This document shows, in pieces, positions 19,170-28,836 of a DNA stretch of 64,000 bases. Made by a program: the position numbers and the translations under genes. The first letter of the stretch is position 1, and every line of letters starts with the position of its first letter. This DNA comes from Streptococcus vestibularis (GTDB lineage: Bacteria; Bacillota; Bacilli; Lactobacillales; Streptococcaceae), in NCBI GenBank assembly GCA_010604095.1, contig JAABLG010000004.1, positions 141,334 through 205,333 on the forward strand, written 5' to 3'. Under the pieces are notes generated by a model. That model searched no databases. It was not told the DNA's origin and saw only the letters and a list, made by a program, of their open reading frames with translations.

Positions 19170-20481
19170 TTGGAAAAAAACAGCCCGTGGACAGGCACTT
19201 GAAGTCTTAGAAGAAGTCTTCCAAGAAGGGGCTTACTCGAATATTGCCCTCAATGCACGTCTGAGCAAGTCGCATCTAACAGATAAGGACAAGGCCTTGG
19301 TGACGGAAATTGTTTATGGAACCGTTGCCCGTAAGATTACTTTGGAATGGATCTTGGCCCATGTTATTGAGGATCGAGACAAACTTGAAGCTTGGGTCTA
19401 CGACCTCTTGCTTTTGAGTCTTTACCAGTTGGCTTACTTAGATAAAATTCCAGCCCATGCGGTGGTTAATGATGCCGTCTCTATTGCCAAAAATCGAGGT
19501 AATAAAAAGGGTGCTGAGAAGCTGGTCAATGCCGTTCTTCGGAAATTGTCTAGTCAACCATTGCCAGACCCAAGTAAGATTAAACGTGTCAATAAACGCT
19601 ATTCTGTTCAATATTCCCTACCTGTATGGTTGGTGAAGAAACTTATTGACCAGTATGGGGAAGACCGTGCCCTTGCTATTTTCCAAAGTCTCTTTGTCAG
19701 GAACAAGGCCAGTGTTCGTGTGACAGATGTGTCTCGTATGGAAGAGATTGCGGATGCAACTGGTGCTGAACGTTCAGAACTGTCACCAGTTGGGCTTGTT
19801 AAGTCCTCTGGTTACTTTGCTGGGACAGAATATTTTAAAGAGGGCTTGTTAACCATTCAGGATGAGACCAGTCAACTGGTTGCGCCAACTTTAGGGATTC
19901 AAGGTGAAGAAGAAATCCTTGATGCCTGTGCGGCTCCTGGTGGTAAGACGGTCCATATGGCTTCGTATTTGACCAGTGGACATGTAACAGCGCTTGACCT
20001 TTATGATCATAAACTAGATCTCATCAAGGAAAATGCGCAACGACTTGGTCTGGCTGATAAGGTTAAGACACAGAAACTGGATGCTAGTCAGGTTCATCGA
20101 GTCTTTCCAGCTGATAGTTTTGATAAGATACTCGTGGATGCTCCTTGTTCAGGAATTGGACTCATCCGTCGAAAACCAGACATTAAGTACAATAAGGATC
20201 TGCAAGACTTTGAGTCCCTTAAGGCTGTGCAGTTGGACATCTTATCCAGTGTTTGTCAAACCCTACGCAAAGGTGGTATAATAACATATAGTACTTGCAC
20301 CATTATAGCTGAAGAAAATCAAGAGGTGATTCAAGCTTTTCTTGAAACGCATCCTGATTTTGAGCAAGTTGCCTTAGACCATCCATGCCAAAACATAATG
20401 GTTAATGGCTGTTTGGCAATCACCCCCGAACAGTATCTAACTGATGGCTTCTTTATCGCACAGTTGCGTAAAAAGGCCTAG
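19153..20481 (+). CDS. rsmB: 16S rRNA (cytosine-967-C5)-methyltransferase
   Basis: A 442-residue SAM-dependent methyltransferase of the RsmB/Sun family. The N-terminal NusB-like RNA-binding domain spans about 1-140. The SAM site is [12 protein letters not shown] near 258. The catalytic cysteines lie in VDAPCSGIG and YSTCT. The start is uncertain: GTG 19150, ATG 19153 or TTG 19159 all lie within the fmt end. It overlaps fmt by 17 bases and is followed by pppL, an order conserved in streptococci. Confidence 0.92.
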   Translation: MHLATDWKKTARGQALEVLEEVFQEGAYSNIALNARLSKSHLTDKDKALVTEIVYGTVARKITLEWILAHVIEDRDKLEAWVYDLLLLSLYQLAYLDKIPAHAVVNDAVSIAKNRGNKKGAEKLVNAVLRKLSSQPLPDPSKIKRVNKRYSVQYSLPVWLVKKLIDQYGEDRALAIFQSLFVRNKASVRVTDVSRMEEIADATGAERSELSPVGLVKSSGYFAGTEYFKEGLLTIQDETSQLVAPTLGIQGEEEILDACAAPGGKTVHMASYLTSGHVTALDLYDHKLDLIKENAQRLGLADKVKTQKLDASQVHRVFPADSFDKILVDAPCSGIGLIRRKPDIKYNKDLQDFESLKAVQLDILSSVCQTLRKGGIITYSTCTIIAEENQEVIQAFLETHPDFEQVALDHPCQNIMVNGCLAITPEQYLTDGFFIAQLRKKA

Positions 20482-20524
20482 GGTTACAGAGGAGGAAATG
20501 CTGACGCAAGTCAGAAAGAAGATT

Positions 20525-21262
20525 ATGGAAATTTCATTATTAACGGACATTGGCCAAAAGCGGTCAAACAACCAAGACTTTGTTAATAAATTTGTTAACC
20601 AAGCTGGTGTTACCCTTGTCGTTGTTGCAGACGGAATGGGTGGACACCGAGCTGGTAATATTGCCAGCGAAATGTCAGTAACGGACCTTGGTCGTGATTG
20701 GATCAACACAGATTTTCGTGAATTAAGTAAGATTCGTGATTGGATGATTGCTGCTATTGATGCAGAAAATCGTAAAATTTATGAACTCGGTCAAAATGAA
20801 GAGTACAAGGGCATGGGAACAACTATTGAAGTTCTTGCCTTTGTTGATAATGCTGTGATTTTTGCCCATGTTGGGGATTCACGTATTGCTCACATTCGTA
20901 ATGGTGAATACAAACAATTGACAAGTGACCACTCTTTGGTAAATGCCCTTATCAAGGCTGGTCAATTGACAGAGGAAGAGGCAGCTGTCCACCCGCAACG
21001 TAATATCATTACGCAATCTGTAGGACAATCTGCCCCAATTGAGGCGGACCTCGGTGTGCAACAATTGGAACCTGGAGACTATATTTTAGCGAATTCAGAT
21101 GGATTAACAAATATGATTTCAACTGATCAGATTGTTCATATTGTCAACAGTCCTGGATTTGTCGAAGAAAAGACTAGCCGTTTAGTGGCAGCTGCTAACG
21201 AGGCAGGTGGTCTTGATAATATCACAGTTGCTCTTGTTAAGATAGAAAGTGAGGAAGGATAA
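20525..21262 (+). CDS. pppL: PP2C-type protein serine/threonine phosphatase (Stp)
   Basis: A 245-residue metal-dependent phosphatase that reverses phosphorylation by the neighbouring kinase. PP2C motifs: RSNNQDF near residues 13-19, [16 protein letters not shown] near 36-51, GDSR, and the C-terminal GGLDNITV. The frame is open 27 codons upstream, over the end of rsmB, but ATG 20525 ([18 protein letters not shown]) follows GAAAGAAG and matches the family N-terminus. Its stop overlaps the pknB start by one base. Confidence 0.94.
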   Translation: MEISLLTDIGQKRSNNQDFVNKFVNQAGVTLVVVADGMGGHRAGNIASEMSVTDLGRDWINTDFRELSKIRDWMIAAIDAENRKIYELGQNEEYKGMGTTIEVLAFVDNAVIFAHVGDSRIAHIRNGEYKQLTSDHSLVNALIKAGQLTEEEAAVHPQRNIITQSVGQSAPIEADLGVQQLEPGDYILANSDGLTNMISTDQIVHIVNSPGFVEEKTSRLVAAANEAGGLDNITVALVKIESEEG

Positions 21263-23127
21263 TGATCCAAGTCGGCAAATTGTTTGCTGGACGTTATCGA
21301 ATCCTTAAAGCTATCGGACGTGGCGGTATGGCGGATGTTTATCTGGCTAACGACCTGATTTTGGATAATGAAGAAGTGGCTATCAAGGTGCTTCGGACCA
21401 ATTATCAGACCGATCAGGTGGCTGTGGCGCGTTTCCAACGGGAAGCGCGTGCCATGGCAGAACTCAGTCATCCAAATATTGTTGCGATTCGAGATATTGG
21501 CGAAGAAGACGGCCAGCAATTCTTAGCGATGGAATATGTGGACGGTTCGGACTTGAAGAAATATATTCAAGATCATGCACCTCTATCTAACCAAGACGTT
21601 GTGCGTATCATGGGAGAAGTTCTCTCTGCCATGACTCTTGCCCATCAAAAAGGGATTATTCATAGGGATTTGAAGCCGCAAAACGTTCTTTTAACAAAGG
21701 ATGGAACGGCTAAGGTGACCGATTTTGGTATTGCAGTGGCCTTTGCTGAGACGAGCCTGACTCAGACCAATTCTATGTTAGGTTCAGTCCACTACCTGTC
21801 TCCAGAGCAAGCGAGAGGGTCTAAAGCTACTATTCAGAGTGACATCTATGCTATGGGTATCATGCTCTTTGAGATGTTGACAGGACATATCCCTTATGAT
21901 GGTGACAGTGCAGTTACCATTGCCCTCCAACATTTTCAAAAGCCTCTGCCATCGATTTTGGCTGAGAACCATAACGTTCCTCAAGCTTTGGAGAATGTGG
22001 TTATTCGAGCGACAGCTAAAAAGTTAGAAAACCGTTACAACAGCACTCTGGAAATGAGCCGTGACCTTGTGACGAGTCTTCATCCTAGCCATAGTCGTGA
22101 TGCTAAGGTAGTCTTTGATGACATGACGGATACTAAGACCTTGCCTAAGGTTGATCCAGTTCCGTCAGCAACCCTTGAGAAAAAGGCTGCTGCTCAACCA
22201 TCAGAGCCTACACCAACCCAAAGTAAACACCCAAGGAAAAAACCTTCTCCAGCTAAAAAGAAGAAAAATCTCTTTTCAACTCTACTCAAGGTTTTCCTAG
22301 GACTAGTCTTTATTGGCATTATCATCTTTGCCTATTTGGTATTTACTAACCCAGATAATGCTCAGGTGCCAAATGTTGTCGGACAAGAGTTGTCAACGGC
22401 TCAGACGAAACTTGAAAGTGCAGGCTTTAAGGTCGGTGATGTCAAAGAAGTCGAGGATGATTCTGTCGACAAGGGCAAGGTTATCAAGACAGATCCTACA
22501 GCTGGAACGACTCGTAAAGAAGGAACAAGCATTGATGTCTATGTTTCTTCCGGCGACAAAGGATTCACTCTGAAAGATTACAAGGGCAAAAACTACAAGG
22601 ATGCTGTCAAAGACTTAACCTCAAATTATGGGGTATCTGAAGATCAAATTGATATTCAAAATGTCGAAGATGATAGTGCCGATGAAGGTGAAATCTTGTC
22701 ACAGAGCCCTGGTAAGAATAAGACCTTTAATCCTAAAGATTCTAAGGCTAAGATCAAGTTCCGTGTGGCAACACCTAAGACCATCACTATGCCTGATGTA
22801 ACAGGCTTGACAGTTTCAACAGCAGTGCAGACCTTGAACCGTAAAGATATTTCAAGTAGTAATATTGAATATCACGACTATAATACAGGCGCCAAGTTGG
22901 ATAAGGATAAGGTTCCTAGTAGTACTGAAGTTCTTTATCAAGATCCACAAGTTGGTACTGCCGTTGATGGTACGGTGATTCTCTACGTTTCTATCACAAC
23001 AGCAAGTTCAAGTCTTCAATCAAGCTCAACAAGTACGACTCATTCGTCATCTACCAGCTCAAGCACTGAAAGTACATCTTCAAGTACAGAAACATCTACA
23101 GAAGCTACCCACACAGAACAACAATAG
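21262..23127 (+). CDS. pknB: PASTA-domain serine/threonine kinase (PknB/StkP)
   Basis: A 621-residue membrane kinase that senses peptidoglycan-related ligands and phosphorylates division and cell-wall proteins. The cytoplasmic kinase domain has [24 protein letters not shown] near 133-140, and DFG. A Pro/Lys-rich linker leads to one membrane segment at about 340-365. Three PASTA repeats follow outside (starting near [20 protein letters not shown] and [10 protein letters not shown]). The tail is Ser/Thr-rich (about 585-621). Coupled to pppL. Three PASTA units is fewer than the four of pneumococcal StkP. Confidence 0.95.
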   Translation: MIQVGKLFAGRYRILKAIGRGGMADVYLANDLILDNEEVAIKVLRTNYQTDQVAVARFQREARAMAELSHPNIVAIRDIGEEDGQQFLAMEYVDGSDLKKYIQDHAPLSNQDVVRIMGEVLSAMTLAHQKGIIHRDLKPQNVLLTKDGTAKVTDFGIAVAFAETSLTQTNSMLGSVHYLSPEQARGSKATIQSDIYAMGIMLFEMLTGHIPYDGDSAVTIALQHFQKPLPSILAENHNVPQALENVVIRATAKKLENRYNSTLEMSRDLVTSLHPSHSRDAKVVFDDMTDTKTLPKVDPVPSATLEKKAAAQPSEPTPTQSKHPRKKPSPAKKKKNLFSTLLKVFLGLVFIGIIIFAYLVFTNPDNAQVPNVVGQELSTAQTKLESAGFKVGDVKEVEDDSVDKGKVIKTDPTAGTTRKEGTSIDVYVSSGDKGFTLKDYKGKNYKDAVKDLTSNYGVSEDQIDIQNVEDDSADEGEILSQSPGKNKTFNPKDSKAKIKFRVATPKTITMPDVTGLTVSTAVQTLNRKDISSSNIEYHDYNTGAKLDKDKVPSSTEVLYQDPQVGTAVDGTVILYVSITTASSSLQSSSTSTTHSSSTSSSTESTSSSTETSTEATHTEQQ

Positions 23128-23138
23128 ACTGCTTGTCA

Positions 23139-23324
23139 TTGAGACGCTCTGAAAAGATAGGAATGGTTTTATGTATGCGAACGAAGCAAGCATAAACCGA
23201 GACTTTTGACTACGATAACTATGCCTGAACTTTAGAGTTTCAGACGTTCGGAAGCTTCATGATTGTAGTCATGAGACTCCAAAGGGTTTCGCTGACGTTT
23301 GTCTTTATCTAAGGAAAGTCTCAA
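23139..23324. repeat. candidate small non-coding repeat element between pknB and liaF
   Basis: A 186-bp stretch bounded by the inverted repeat TTGAGAC (23139-23145) and GTCTCAA (23318-23324). It contains the hairpins TATGC...GCATA and TTCATGA-TTGTAG-TCATGA. Its part 23248-23301 shares an ordered set of motifs (TCGGAAG, a stem-loop, ATGAGA(C/T)TCC(A/G)AAGG, GCTG, CGTYYG) with 49827-49893. No ORF. This suggests a dispersed palindromic repeat, but homology needs a genome search. Confidence 0.45.
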
Positions 23325-23337
23325 CAGAATTAATATC

Positions 23338-23366
23338 AAAGAGAGGTTGTGAGACCTCTCTTTTTC
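23338..23366 (+). terminator. terminator after pknB
   Basis: GAGAGGT (23341-23347), loop of 6, ACCTCTC (23354-23360), then TTTTT; flanking A/T bases extend the stem. Confidence 0.85.
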
Positions 23367-23374
23367 TACACTTT

Positions 23375-23403
23375 TTGTCAATTGGCCTAAAATTTGATAG
23401 AAT
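23375..23403 (+). promoter_or_regulatory. promoter of liaFSR
   Basis: TTGTCA (23375-23380), 17-base spacer, TAGAAT (23398-23403) with TG at 23395-23396. The ATG is at 23436. LiaR binding sites upstream would be expected from the family; none was identified with confidence. Confidence 0.75.
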
Positions 23404-23435
23404 GAAGCCTGTATACTTTTATGTGAGAGGTCCTT

Positions 23436-24134
23436 ATGACCAAATTTAATTTTTTCTTGGTAGTGGAAGCCTTACTTTTGACTTTAGGGTTAATCACTAT
23501 CTTTAACAATGATATTACCAGTTTTATTTTTATTTTAGTCTTGACTCTCTTGGCTATCCGTTTCTTTAATAAAGAGTCTAAGAGTGATTTTGTCTTGACC
23601 ATTAGTTTAATTTCACTTTTTTTGGTTTCCATGTGGAATGTCTATGTGGTACTTGCTATCTTGGTGGGTGTAGCCTATGTCATGATTAACCATTTTTCAC
23701 AGGTTAAGAAAAAGAATCGCTATGCCCTCATCAAGTTCAAAGAAGACGATTTAGATCCCCGGGCTGTGCGAAATCAATGGATTGGGACACGTATGGAGCC
23801 AGTGAGTGATCGCTATGATTTTGATGACATCAATATTATCCGTTTCTTTGGGACAGATGTGATTGATTTGACTCAGGTTATTGTTTCAGGTAGAGACAAT
23901 GTTGTGATTCTTCAGAAACTGTATGGGCCAACAACGGTCTTGGTGCCCATTGATGTCTCTGTTAAACTTAACATTTCTGCTATTTATAGCTCTGTCACCT
24001 TCTTCAATGAAGATGAATATGACCTTCGTTATGAAAGTTTGACCTTGCAAGGTGCGGAGTATGAGCATGCCTATAGAACAGTCAAATTGATTCTCAATGT
24101 GGGAGCTGGGCCAGTGGAGGTACGTCGCAAATGA
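23436..24134 (+). CDS. liaF: LiaF, membrane inhibitor of the LiaRS system
   Basis: A 232-residue membrane protein. The first 95 residues are hydrophobic with about four membrane segments (FFLVVEALLLTLGLITIF..., SFIFILVLTLLAIRFF, a third and a fourth to about residue 87). The rest is the LiaF-like (cell wall-active antibiotics response) domain containing IIRFFGTDVIDLTQV. In the family, LiaF keeps the kinase LiaS silent until envelope stress. The stop overlaps the liaS start (ATGA), so the genes are coupled. Confidence 0.9.
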   Translation: MTKFNFFLVVEALLLTLGLITIFNNDITSFIFILVLTLLAIRFFNKESKSDFVLTISLISLFLVSMWNVYVVLAILVGVAYVMINHFSQVKKKNRYALIKFKEDDLDPRAVRNQWIGTRMEPVSDRYDFDDINIIRFFGTDVIDLTQVIVSGRDNVVILQKLYGPTTVLVPIDVSVKLNISAIYSSVTFFNEDEYDLRYESLTLQGAEYEHAYRTVKLILNVGAGPVEVRRK

Positions 24135-25141
24135 AGAAACAGTACCTATTTTTAATCCTTATTTACTCGGTTGTTGTCCTGGTCGGTGTCACCTTGGTTG
24201 TGATGGACAGTTTCAATCTCAATTTTTCATTGGTTTTTGGCAGTCTTTCCCAAGCGTTTCACTTTCTTTTTAACATGTTCTTTGTGGTTCTGAGTTTGCT
24301 CATTCTGCTCTATATCCTGTGGGCTATTGCTAATGATAATAGTATGCGTTCGGTCAATCAGGATTTGCGTCGGATTATCAATAACCAATCTGTTAAGCGA
24401 CAGGGAGATATTGAGTTAGACAAGAACATGATGCGCCTGTCTCATAAGATGCGCAAATTGACTGAAGACCTGCAAAAGACTGAGAATGCTCAGGCCCTTC
24501 AAAGCCGTGATATTATCAAGAAGGAGCGAGGTCGTATTGCTCGTGATCTTCATGATACGGTGAGTCAGGAACTCTTTGCGGCTAGTATGATTCTGTCTGG
24601 GGTCTCTCAAATGGTGGATCAGCTGACTAAGGAGGACCTCCACAATCAGATACAGGCGGTGGAAGCCATGCTTACTGATGCTCAGAATGACATGCGTGTT
24701 TTACTTTTGCATCTTCGCCCGACTGAGCTTGAAAACAAGACCTTGCAAGAAGGTTTGCAGATGATTCTTAAGGAGCTAACCGATAAATCCAATATTCGTG
24801 TGATATACAAGGATATGGTTAAGAAAGTGCCTAAGCGGATTGAAAATAATCTCTTTAGGATTGCCCAAGAGTTTATCTCTAATACCCTAAAACACGCCAA
24901 GGCTAGTCAAATAGAGGTTTATCTCTACCAAAATAGTCAGGAGATTCAGCTGAAAATGCTGGATAATGGTGTTGGTTATGATTTGAATGCCTCGACTGAC
25001 GAAATGAGTTACGGACTGAAAAATATCCAAGAACGTGTCGATGAAATGGCTGGGACCGTACAGTTCCTATCTGCTAAAGGTAAAGGAACCTCCATTGATG
25101 TTCGTGTGCCAATATTGAGAGGAGAAAATAATGTCGAATAA
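24131..25141 (+). CDS. liaS: sensor histidine kinase LiaS
   Basis: A 336-residue intramembrane-sensing kinase. Two membrane segments lie in the first 70 residues with only a short outer loop. A linker/coiled coil (about 75-130) leads to the HisKA_3 domain with RIARDLHDTVSQE; the phosphorylated His is about residue 141. The HATPase_c domain includes RIAQEFISNTLKHAKAS (N box) and the G boxes DNGVGYD and YGLKNIQERV. It phosphorylates LiaR. Overlaps liaF by 4 and liaR by 11 bases. Confidence 0.93.
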   Translation: MKKQYLFLILIYSVVVLVGVTLVVMDSFNLNFSLVFGSLSQAFHFLFNMFFVVLSLLILLYILWAIANDNSMRSVNQDLRRIINNQSVKRQGDIELDKNMMRLSHKMRKLTEDLQKTENAQALQSRDIIKKERGRIARDLHDTVSQELFAASMILSGVSQMVDQLTKEDLHNQIQAVEAMLTDAQNDMRVLLLHLRPTELENKTLQEGLQMILKELTDKSNIRVIYKDMVKKVPKRIENNLFRIAQEFISNTLKHAKASQIEVYLYQNSQEIQLKMLDNGVGYDLNASTDEMSYGLKNIQERVDEMAGTVQFLSAKGKGTSIDVRVPILRGENNVE

Positions 25142-25775
25142 GATAAGTGTGATTTTGGTCGATGACCATGAAATGGTCCGTTTGGGCCTCAAGAGTTTCT
25201 TGAATCTTCAAGGAGACGTAGAAGTGGTTGGAGAGGCAGGTAATGGCCGTGAAGGTGTCGACCTGTCTTTGGAATTACGTCCGGATGTCGTTGTAATGGA
25301 CCTTGTCATGCCTGAGTTAGATGGCGTACAAGCCACTTTAGAATTGCTCAAAGAATGGCCTGAAGCTAAAATTTTGGTTTTGACCAGTTATTTGGACAAT
25401 GAAAAAATTTATCCGGTCATTGAAGCGGGTGCTAAAGGTTACATGCTCAAAACTAGCAGTGCGGCAGAAATTCTCAATAGTATCCGTAAGGTTTACCGTG
25501 GTGAGGAAGCTATCGAGACTGAGGTAGACAATAAGATTAAGTACCACGATAGTCATCCGGATTTACACGATGACTTGACAGCACGTGAACGTGATATCTT
25601 GGCGCTTTTGGCTAAAGGCTATGACAATCAAACCATTGCTAATGAACTCTTTATTTCCTTGAAGACTGTCAAAACGCACGTTTCGAATATCTTGGGTAAA
25701 CTCAACGTAGATGATCGTACACAAGCAGTAGTCTATGCTTTTAGACATCATCTGGTATCACAAAACGATGATTAA
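25131..25775 (+). CDS. liaR: response regulator LiaR
   Basis: A 214-residue NarL/LuxR-type regulator. The receiver domain has the acidic pair DD at 11-12, phospho-acceptor Asp57 in VVVMDLVMPELDG, and Lys in YMLKTS. The C-terminal LuxR helix-turn-helix reads LTARERDILALLAKGY...ISLKTVKTHVSNILGKL. GAGGAGA precedes the ATG inside liaS. Upon envelope stress it should activate its regulon, often including its own operon. Confidence 0.94.
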   Translation: MSNKISVILVDDHEMVRLGLKSFLNLQGDVEVVGEAGNGREGVDLSLELRPDVVVMDLVMPELDGVQATLELLKEWPEAKILVLTSYLDNEKIYPVIEAGAKGYMLKTSSAAEILNSIRKVYRGEEAIETEVDNKIKYHDSHPDLHDDLTARERDILALLAKGYDNQTIANELFISLKTVKTHVSNILGKLNVDDRTQAVVYAFRHHLVSQNDD

Positions 25776-25863
25776 GGCGGTTCATGTCAACTTGACTGTA
25801 AAAAAACTGTCCAAGAGTCTTTGCTTAAAGAAAATTTTTTTCTGATTTTGTCAGTCAAATATA

Positions 25864-25892
25864 TTGACTTTATGTCTAGCAAGACATACAAT
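25864..25892 (+). promoter_or_regulatory. consensus-like promoter of a candidate sRNA
   Basis: TTGACT (25864-25869), exactly 17 bases, TACAAT (25887-25892). No coding frame follows; the transcript would start near 25899 and end at the terminator at 25990-26014. Confidence 0.8.
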
Positions 25893-25898
25893 AGAATT

Positions 25899-26014
25899 AT
25901 CCTAAAACTTTTCTTTTTTCATATGAGGTCACTCAACCTCGTATCATCCATCTAAGTGCTCTTAGATGATGAAATCTCCTAATTCAAAGCAATCGGTTAA
26001 CCGGTTGTTTTTTT
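25899..26014 (+). ncRNA. candidate small RNA (about 116 nt) with anti-Shine-Dalgarno segment
   Basis: Between a strong promoter and a strong terminator lies a stand-alone transcript without ORF. It can fold into hairpin 1 (25921-25929 with 25936-25944, 9 bp, loop CACTCA), hairpin 2 (25945-25956 with 25961-25971, 11 bp with one bulge, loop TGCT), a single-stranded stretch containing TCTCCT (25975-25980, complementary to AGGAGA ribosome sites), and the terminator hairpin. The layout resembles trans-acting sRNAs such as the Cia-dependent csRNAs of streptococci, but the paired TTTAAG repeats of CiaR promoters were not found. Confidence 0.65.
25990..26014 (+). terminator. terminator of the candidate sRNA
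   Basis: CAATCGG (25990-25996), TTAA, CCGGTTG (26001-26007), then a run of T. Confidence 0.88.
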
Positions 26015-26035
26015 GTGAAAAAATGTTAAAAAGTG

Positions 26036-26064
26036 TTGACAGTCATCCTATCTTTCTGTAAAAT
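26036..26064 (+). promoter_or_regulatory. promoter of the tRNA-Gln/tRNA-Glu operon
   Basis: TTGACA (26036-26041), 17-base spacer, TAAAAT (26059-26064). A start near 26071 leaves a very short leader before tRNA-Gln. Confidence 0.88.
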
Positions 26065-26077
26065 AGTAAGAGTCTTT

Positions 26078-26149
26078 TGGGGTATAGCCAAGCGGTAAGG
26101 CAAGGGACTTTGACTCCCTCATGCGTTGGTTCGAATCCAGCTACCCCAG
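26078..26149 (+). tRNA. tRNA-Gln (anticodon TTG)
   Basis: Acceptor arms TGGGGTA (26078-26084) and TACCCCA (26142-26148), anticodon stem GGGA/TCCC around loop CTTTGAC with anticodon TTG, and T-arm with GGTTCGAATCC. 72 nt; CCA is not encoded. Confidence 0.95.
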
Positions 26150-26178
26150 TTTTATCTGAGGGTAAAAAGATAAACTAT

Positions 26179-26250
26179 GGTCCGTTGGTCAAGGGGTTAA
26201 GACACCGCCTTTTCACGGCGGTAACACGGGTTCGAATCCCGTACGGACTA
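26179..26250 (+). tRNA. tRNA-Glu (anticodon TTC)
   Basis: Acceptor arms GGTCCGT (26179-26185) and ACGGACT (26243-26249, first pair G-U), anticodon stem CCGCC/GGCGG around loop TTTTCAC with anticodon TTC, and T-arm with GGGTTCGAATCCC. 72 nt; CCA is not encoded. Co-transcribed with tRNA-Gln 29 bases upstream. Confidence 0.95.
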
Positions 26251-26255
26251 TTAGT

Positions 26256-26282
26256 ACCAGCTAGAGAAAGCTGGTTTTTTTG
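26256..26282 (+). terminator. terminator of the tRNA operon
   Basis: ACCAGCT (26256-26262), loop AGAGAA, AGCTGGT (26269-26275), then T-run. Confidence 0.92.
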
Positions 26283-26370
26283 TATCCTTTTTGATAGAAT
26301 AGAGAAGCTAATTGGCCAAAACAAGACCATTCATGCTACTCTAAAATTAAAGTCAATAGAAGCATCTGAC

Positions 26371-26517
26371 GTGACTAAAAAGACTCATGTGATGATGACA
26401 GACATAGGTTCGCCTTGCCTTAAAATAAGAATGCCCAAGCGATTCACTGAAGTTTTTCACCTTTCTAGCAAGGAAGAGTTTAAGTTACTGCTTACTTTGA
26501 TTGAGAAAAATAAATAA
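26371..26517 (+). CDS. small hypothetical protein upstream of rimM (uncertain)
   Basis: A possible 48-codon frame starting GTG at 26371 (VTKKTHVMMTDIGSPCLK) and ending KLLLTLIEKNK, 9 bases before rimM. The frame stays open upstream across the tRNA genes, which only reflects lack of stops. Candidate starts (GTG 26371, ATG 26389) have no good ribosome site. A promoter-like TTGATAGAAT lies at 26291-26300. Composition is compatible with coding, but no family was recognised. It may be a short real gene or a relic. Confidence 0.3.
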   Translation: MTKKTHVMMTDIGSPCLKIRMPKRFTEVFHLSSKEEFKLLLTLIEKNK

Positions 26518-26526
26518 GGAATTTAA

Positions 26527-27045
26527 ATGACATATTATAACGTTGGAAAGATTGTAAACACACAGGGCTTACAGGGGGAACTCCGTGTTTTGTCTGTAAC
26601 GGATTTTGCGGATGAACGTTTTAAGAAGAAAAGTCTCCTAGCCCTTTTTGATGACAAAGACAACTACATCATGGATGTTGAAGTTGCTAGTCACCGTAAA
26701 CACAAGAACTTTGATATTGTTAAGTTTAAGGGACTCTATCATATCAATGATGTCGAAAAGTACAAGGGGTACAGCCTCAAAGTTGCTGAGGAAAATCTAA
26801 CAGACCTTGATGATGGGGAGTTTTACTACCATGAAATCATTGGTCTTGATGTTTATGAAGGGGATACCCTCATCGGTCAGGTTAAAGAGATTCTCCAACC
26901 GGGGGCCAACGACGTTTGGGTAGTGAAACGCAAAGGCAAGAAAGACTTGCTCCTGCCTTATATTCCTCCAGTGGTTCTCGATGTTGATGTTGCGGCTGGC
27001 CGTATTGAGGTTGAGCTTATGGAAGGATTAGACGATGAAGATTGA
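26527..27045 (+). CDS. rimM: 16S rRNA processing/ribosome maturation factor RimM
   Basis: A 172-residue factor for 30S subunit assembly near ribosomal protein S19. The N-terminal RimM barrel begins [19 protein letters not shown] and the C-terminal PRC-barrel contains [14 protein letters not shown] and [14 protein letters not shown]. It overlaps trmD by 11 bases, the usual pairing in bacteria. Full length. Confidence 0.95.
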   Translation: MTYYNVGKIVNTQGLQGELRVLSVTDFADERFKKKSLLALFDDKDNYIMDVEVASHRKHKNFDIVKFKGLYHINDVEKYKGYSLKVAEENLTDLDDGEFYYHEIIGLDVYEGDTLIGQVKEILQPGANDVWVVKRKGKKDLLLPYIPPVVLDVDVAAGRIEVELMEGLDDED

Positions 27046-27754
27046 TATCTTGACGCTATTTCCAGATATGTTTGCTCCCTTAGAGCACTCCATCGTAGGC
27101 AAGGCCCAGGAAAAAGGTCTCTTGGAAATTAACTATCATAATTTCCGTGAGAATGCAGAAAAGGCTCGTCATGTGGATGATGAACCCTACGGTGGCGGAC
27201 AAGGCATGTTACTTCGTGCTCAACCTATTTTTGATACCTTTGACAAGCTGCAGGTGACTAAACCTCGTGTCATTCTCTTAGATCCTGCAGGACGTACCTT
27301 TGACCAGGCCTACGCAGAAGAATTGGCTCAAGAAGAGGAGTTGGTCTTTATCTGTGGCCACTATGAGGGCTATGACGAACGCATCAAAACCTTAGTGACG
27401 GACGAAATCTCGCTAGGGGACTTTGTCTTAACAGGTGGAGAGTTGGCTGCTATGACCATCGTAGATGCGACTGTCCGCTTGATTCCAGAGGTTTTGGGTA
27501 AGGAAGCTAGTCATAAGGATGATAGTTTTTCATCAGGACTTTTGGAGTTTCCACAGTATACTCGTCCAGCTGAATTTCGTGGTATGAAGGTACCTGATGT
27601 TCTCTTGTCAGGACATCATGTCAATATTCGACGCTGGCGGATGGAGCAAAGTTTGCGTAAGACCTTAGAGCGTCGACCAGATCTTTTGGAAAACTATGAT
27701 TTTACAGATGAAGAACGTCAGATTTTAGAAGAGATAAAAGCAGAAGGAAAATAA
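27035..27754 (+). CDS. trmD: tRNA (guanine-37-N1)-methyltransferase
   Basis: A 239-residue SPOUT-class enzyme that methylates G37 of tRNAs and prevents frameshifting. Conserved parts: [31 protein letters not shown] near residues 49-60, and the knot region YEGYDERI...[18 protein letters not shown]. It overlaps rimM; the next gene starts 1 base after the stop. Confidence 0.96.
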   Translation: MKIDILTLFPDMFAPLEHSIVGKAQEKGLLEINYHNFRENAEKARHVDDEPYGGGQGMLLRAQPIFDTFDKLQVTKPRVILLDPAGRTFDQAYAEELAQEEELVFICGHYEGYDERIKTLVTDEISLGDFVLTGGELAAMTIVDATVRLIPEVLGKEASHKDDSFSSGLLEFPQYTRPAEFRGMKVPDVLLSGHHVNIRRWRMEQSLRKTLERRPDLLENYDFTDEERQILEEIKAEGK

Positions 27755-27755
27755 A

Positions 27756-28754
27756 ATGTCAGAAGAAATGATTTACGATATCACCATTATTGGTGGTGGA
27801 CCAGTCGGTCTTTGGGCAGCTTTTTATGCTGGCCTACGTGGCATGACTGTTAATATTATTGAGAGTTTGTCAGAGCTTGGTGGTCAGCCTGCCATTCTCT
27901 ACCCAGAAAAGAAAATCTACGATATTCCGGCCTTTCCTCAAACGACAGGTGCGGAATTGACAGAGAACCTTTTGATTCAGCTCAAGCGTTTTGAAGACCG
28001 TGTCGATATTCATTTGAAAGAGGAAGTACAAACCTTTGAGAAGACGGATGGTGTCTTCACGATAACGACTAGTAAGGGTCAACACTTGTCTAAGGCTATC
28101 GTCATTGCTTGTGGAAATGGTGCTTTCGCTCCACGTCCTTTGGGTGTGGACAATGAAGAAGATTATGCAGATAATAACTTGTTCTATAATGTGCATAGTC
28201 TGGACCAATTTGCTGGCAAGAAGGTTGTGATTGCTGGTGGCGGTGATTCAGCCGTTGACTGGGCCAATCACTTGGATGGTATTGCTGAGAGTGTGACCTT
28301 GATTCACCGCCGTGATGCCTTCCGTGCCCATGAGCACAGTGTTGAGTTACTTCATCAATCGTCAGTTAACGTGATGACGCCTTATGTACCGCTTGAAATT
28401 AAAGGCGAAAATGGTCTCGCTCAGAGTTTGACGGTTCAAAAAGTGAAGTCAGACGAGGTTGAGGAATTGCCACTGGATTCCCTGATTGTCAGCTTTGGTT
28501 TTTCAACTAATAACAAAAATCTTCGCAATTGGAATGTCGATTACAAACGCTCTAGTGTTACTGTTAACGCTCAGTTTGAAACCTCACAAGAAGGGGTTTA
28601 CGCTATCGGTGATGCAGCAGAATATGAAGGCAAGATTGATTTGATTGCGGTTGGTATGGGTGAAGCCCCTATCGCTATTAACCAAGCTATCCAATATATT
28701 AATCCAGATGGTAAGAACCGCCCAGTTCACTCAACGTCTTTGATTGAAGAATAA
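27756..28754 (+). CDS. type 2 ferredoxin/flavodoxin--NADP reductase (YumC-like)
   Basis: A 332-residue FAD- and NADPH-binding oxidoreductase resembling thioredoxin reductase but lacking its CxxC active site. FAD motif [14 protein letters not shown] is at about residues 13-26, the GGQPAILYP region follows, the NADPH motif is [11 protein letters not shown] near 160-170, and the C-terminal FAD contact is [29 protein letters not shown]. It reduces ferredoxin or flavodoxin in the cytoplasm. One base after trmD, so co-transcribed; a terminator follows. Confidence 0.9.
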   Translation: MSEEMIYDITIIGGGPVGLWAAFYAGLRGMTVNIIESLSELGGQPAILYPEKKIYDIPAFPQTTGAELTENLLIQLKRFEDRVDIHLKEEVQTFEKTDGVFTITTSKGQHLSKAIVIACGNGAFAPRPLGVDNEEDYADNNLFYNVHSLDQFAGKKVVIAGGGDSAVDWANHLDGIAESVTLIHRRDAFRAHEHSVELLHQSSVNVMTPYVPLEIKGENGLAQSLTVQKVKSDEVEELPLDSLIVSFGFSTNNKNLRNWNVDYKRSSVTVNAQFETSQEGVYAIGDAAEYEGKIDLIAVGMGEAPIAINQAIQYINPDGKNRPVHSTSLIEE

Positions 28755-28783
28755 TTTTAAAAGAAGACTTTGCTTTCAATTTC

Positions 28784-28808
28784 AAGAGAGACTTGTCTCT
28801 CTTTTTTC
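28784..28808 (+). terminator. terminator before ftsK
   Basis: AAGAGAGAC (28784-28792), TT, GTCTCTCTT (28795-28803) and more T. A perfect stem ending the rimM-trmD-reductase unit. Confidence 0.88.
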
Positions 28809-28821
28809 ATGTTTAAAAACG

Positions 28822-28830
28822 TGGTATAAT
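28822..28830 (+). promoter_or_regulatory. extended -10 promoter of ftsK abutting the start codon
   Basis: TGG and TATAAT (28825-28830). The ATG of ftsK begins at 28837, six bases after the -10, so the RNA would start at or next to the A of the ATG. No ribosome site lies between. Confidence 0.7.
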
Positions 28831-28836
28831 ACAGCT

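Noticed and set aside
25864..26014. The candidate sRNA as a CiaR-controlled csRNA
   Set aside because: The overall design is similar, but the paired TTTAAG repeats expected upstream of the -10 were not found, so the csRNA name is not used.
26077..26517. Open frame of about 146 codons across the tRNA region
   Set aside because: It reads through two tRNA genes and a terminator. Only its last 48 codons could be a gene, and even that is uncertain.
28744..28836. N-terminal extension of ftsK
   Set aside because: It would begin inside the end of the reductase gene and translate through a terminator and the promoter.
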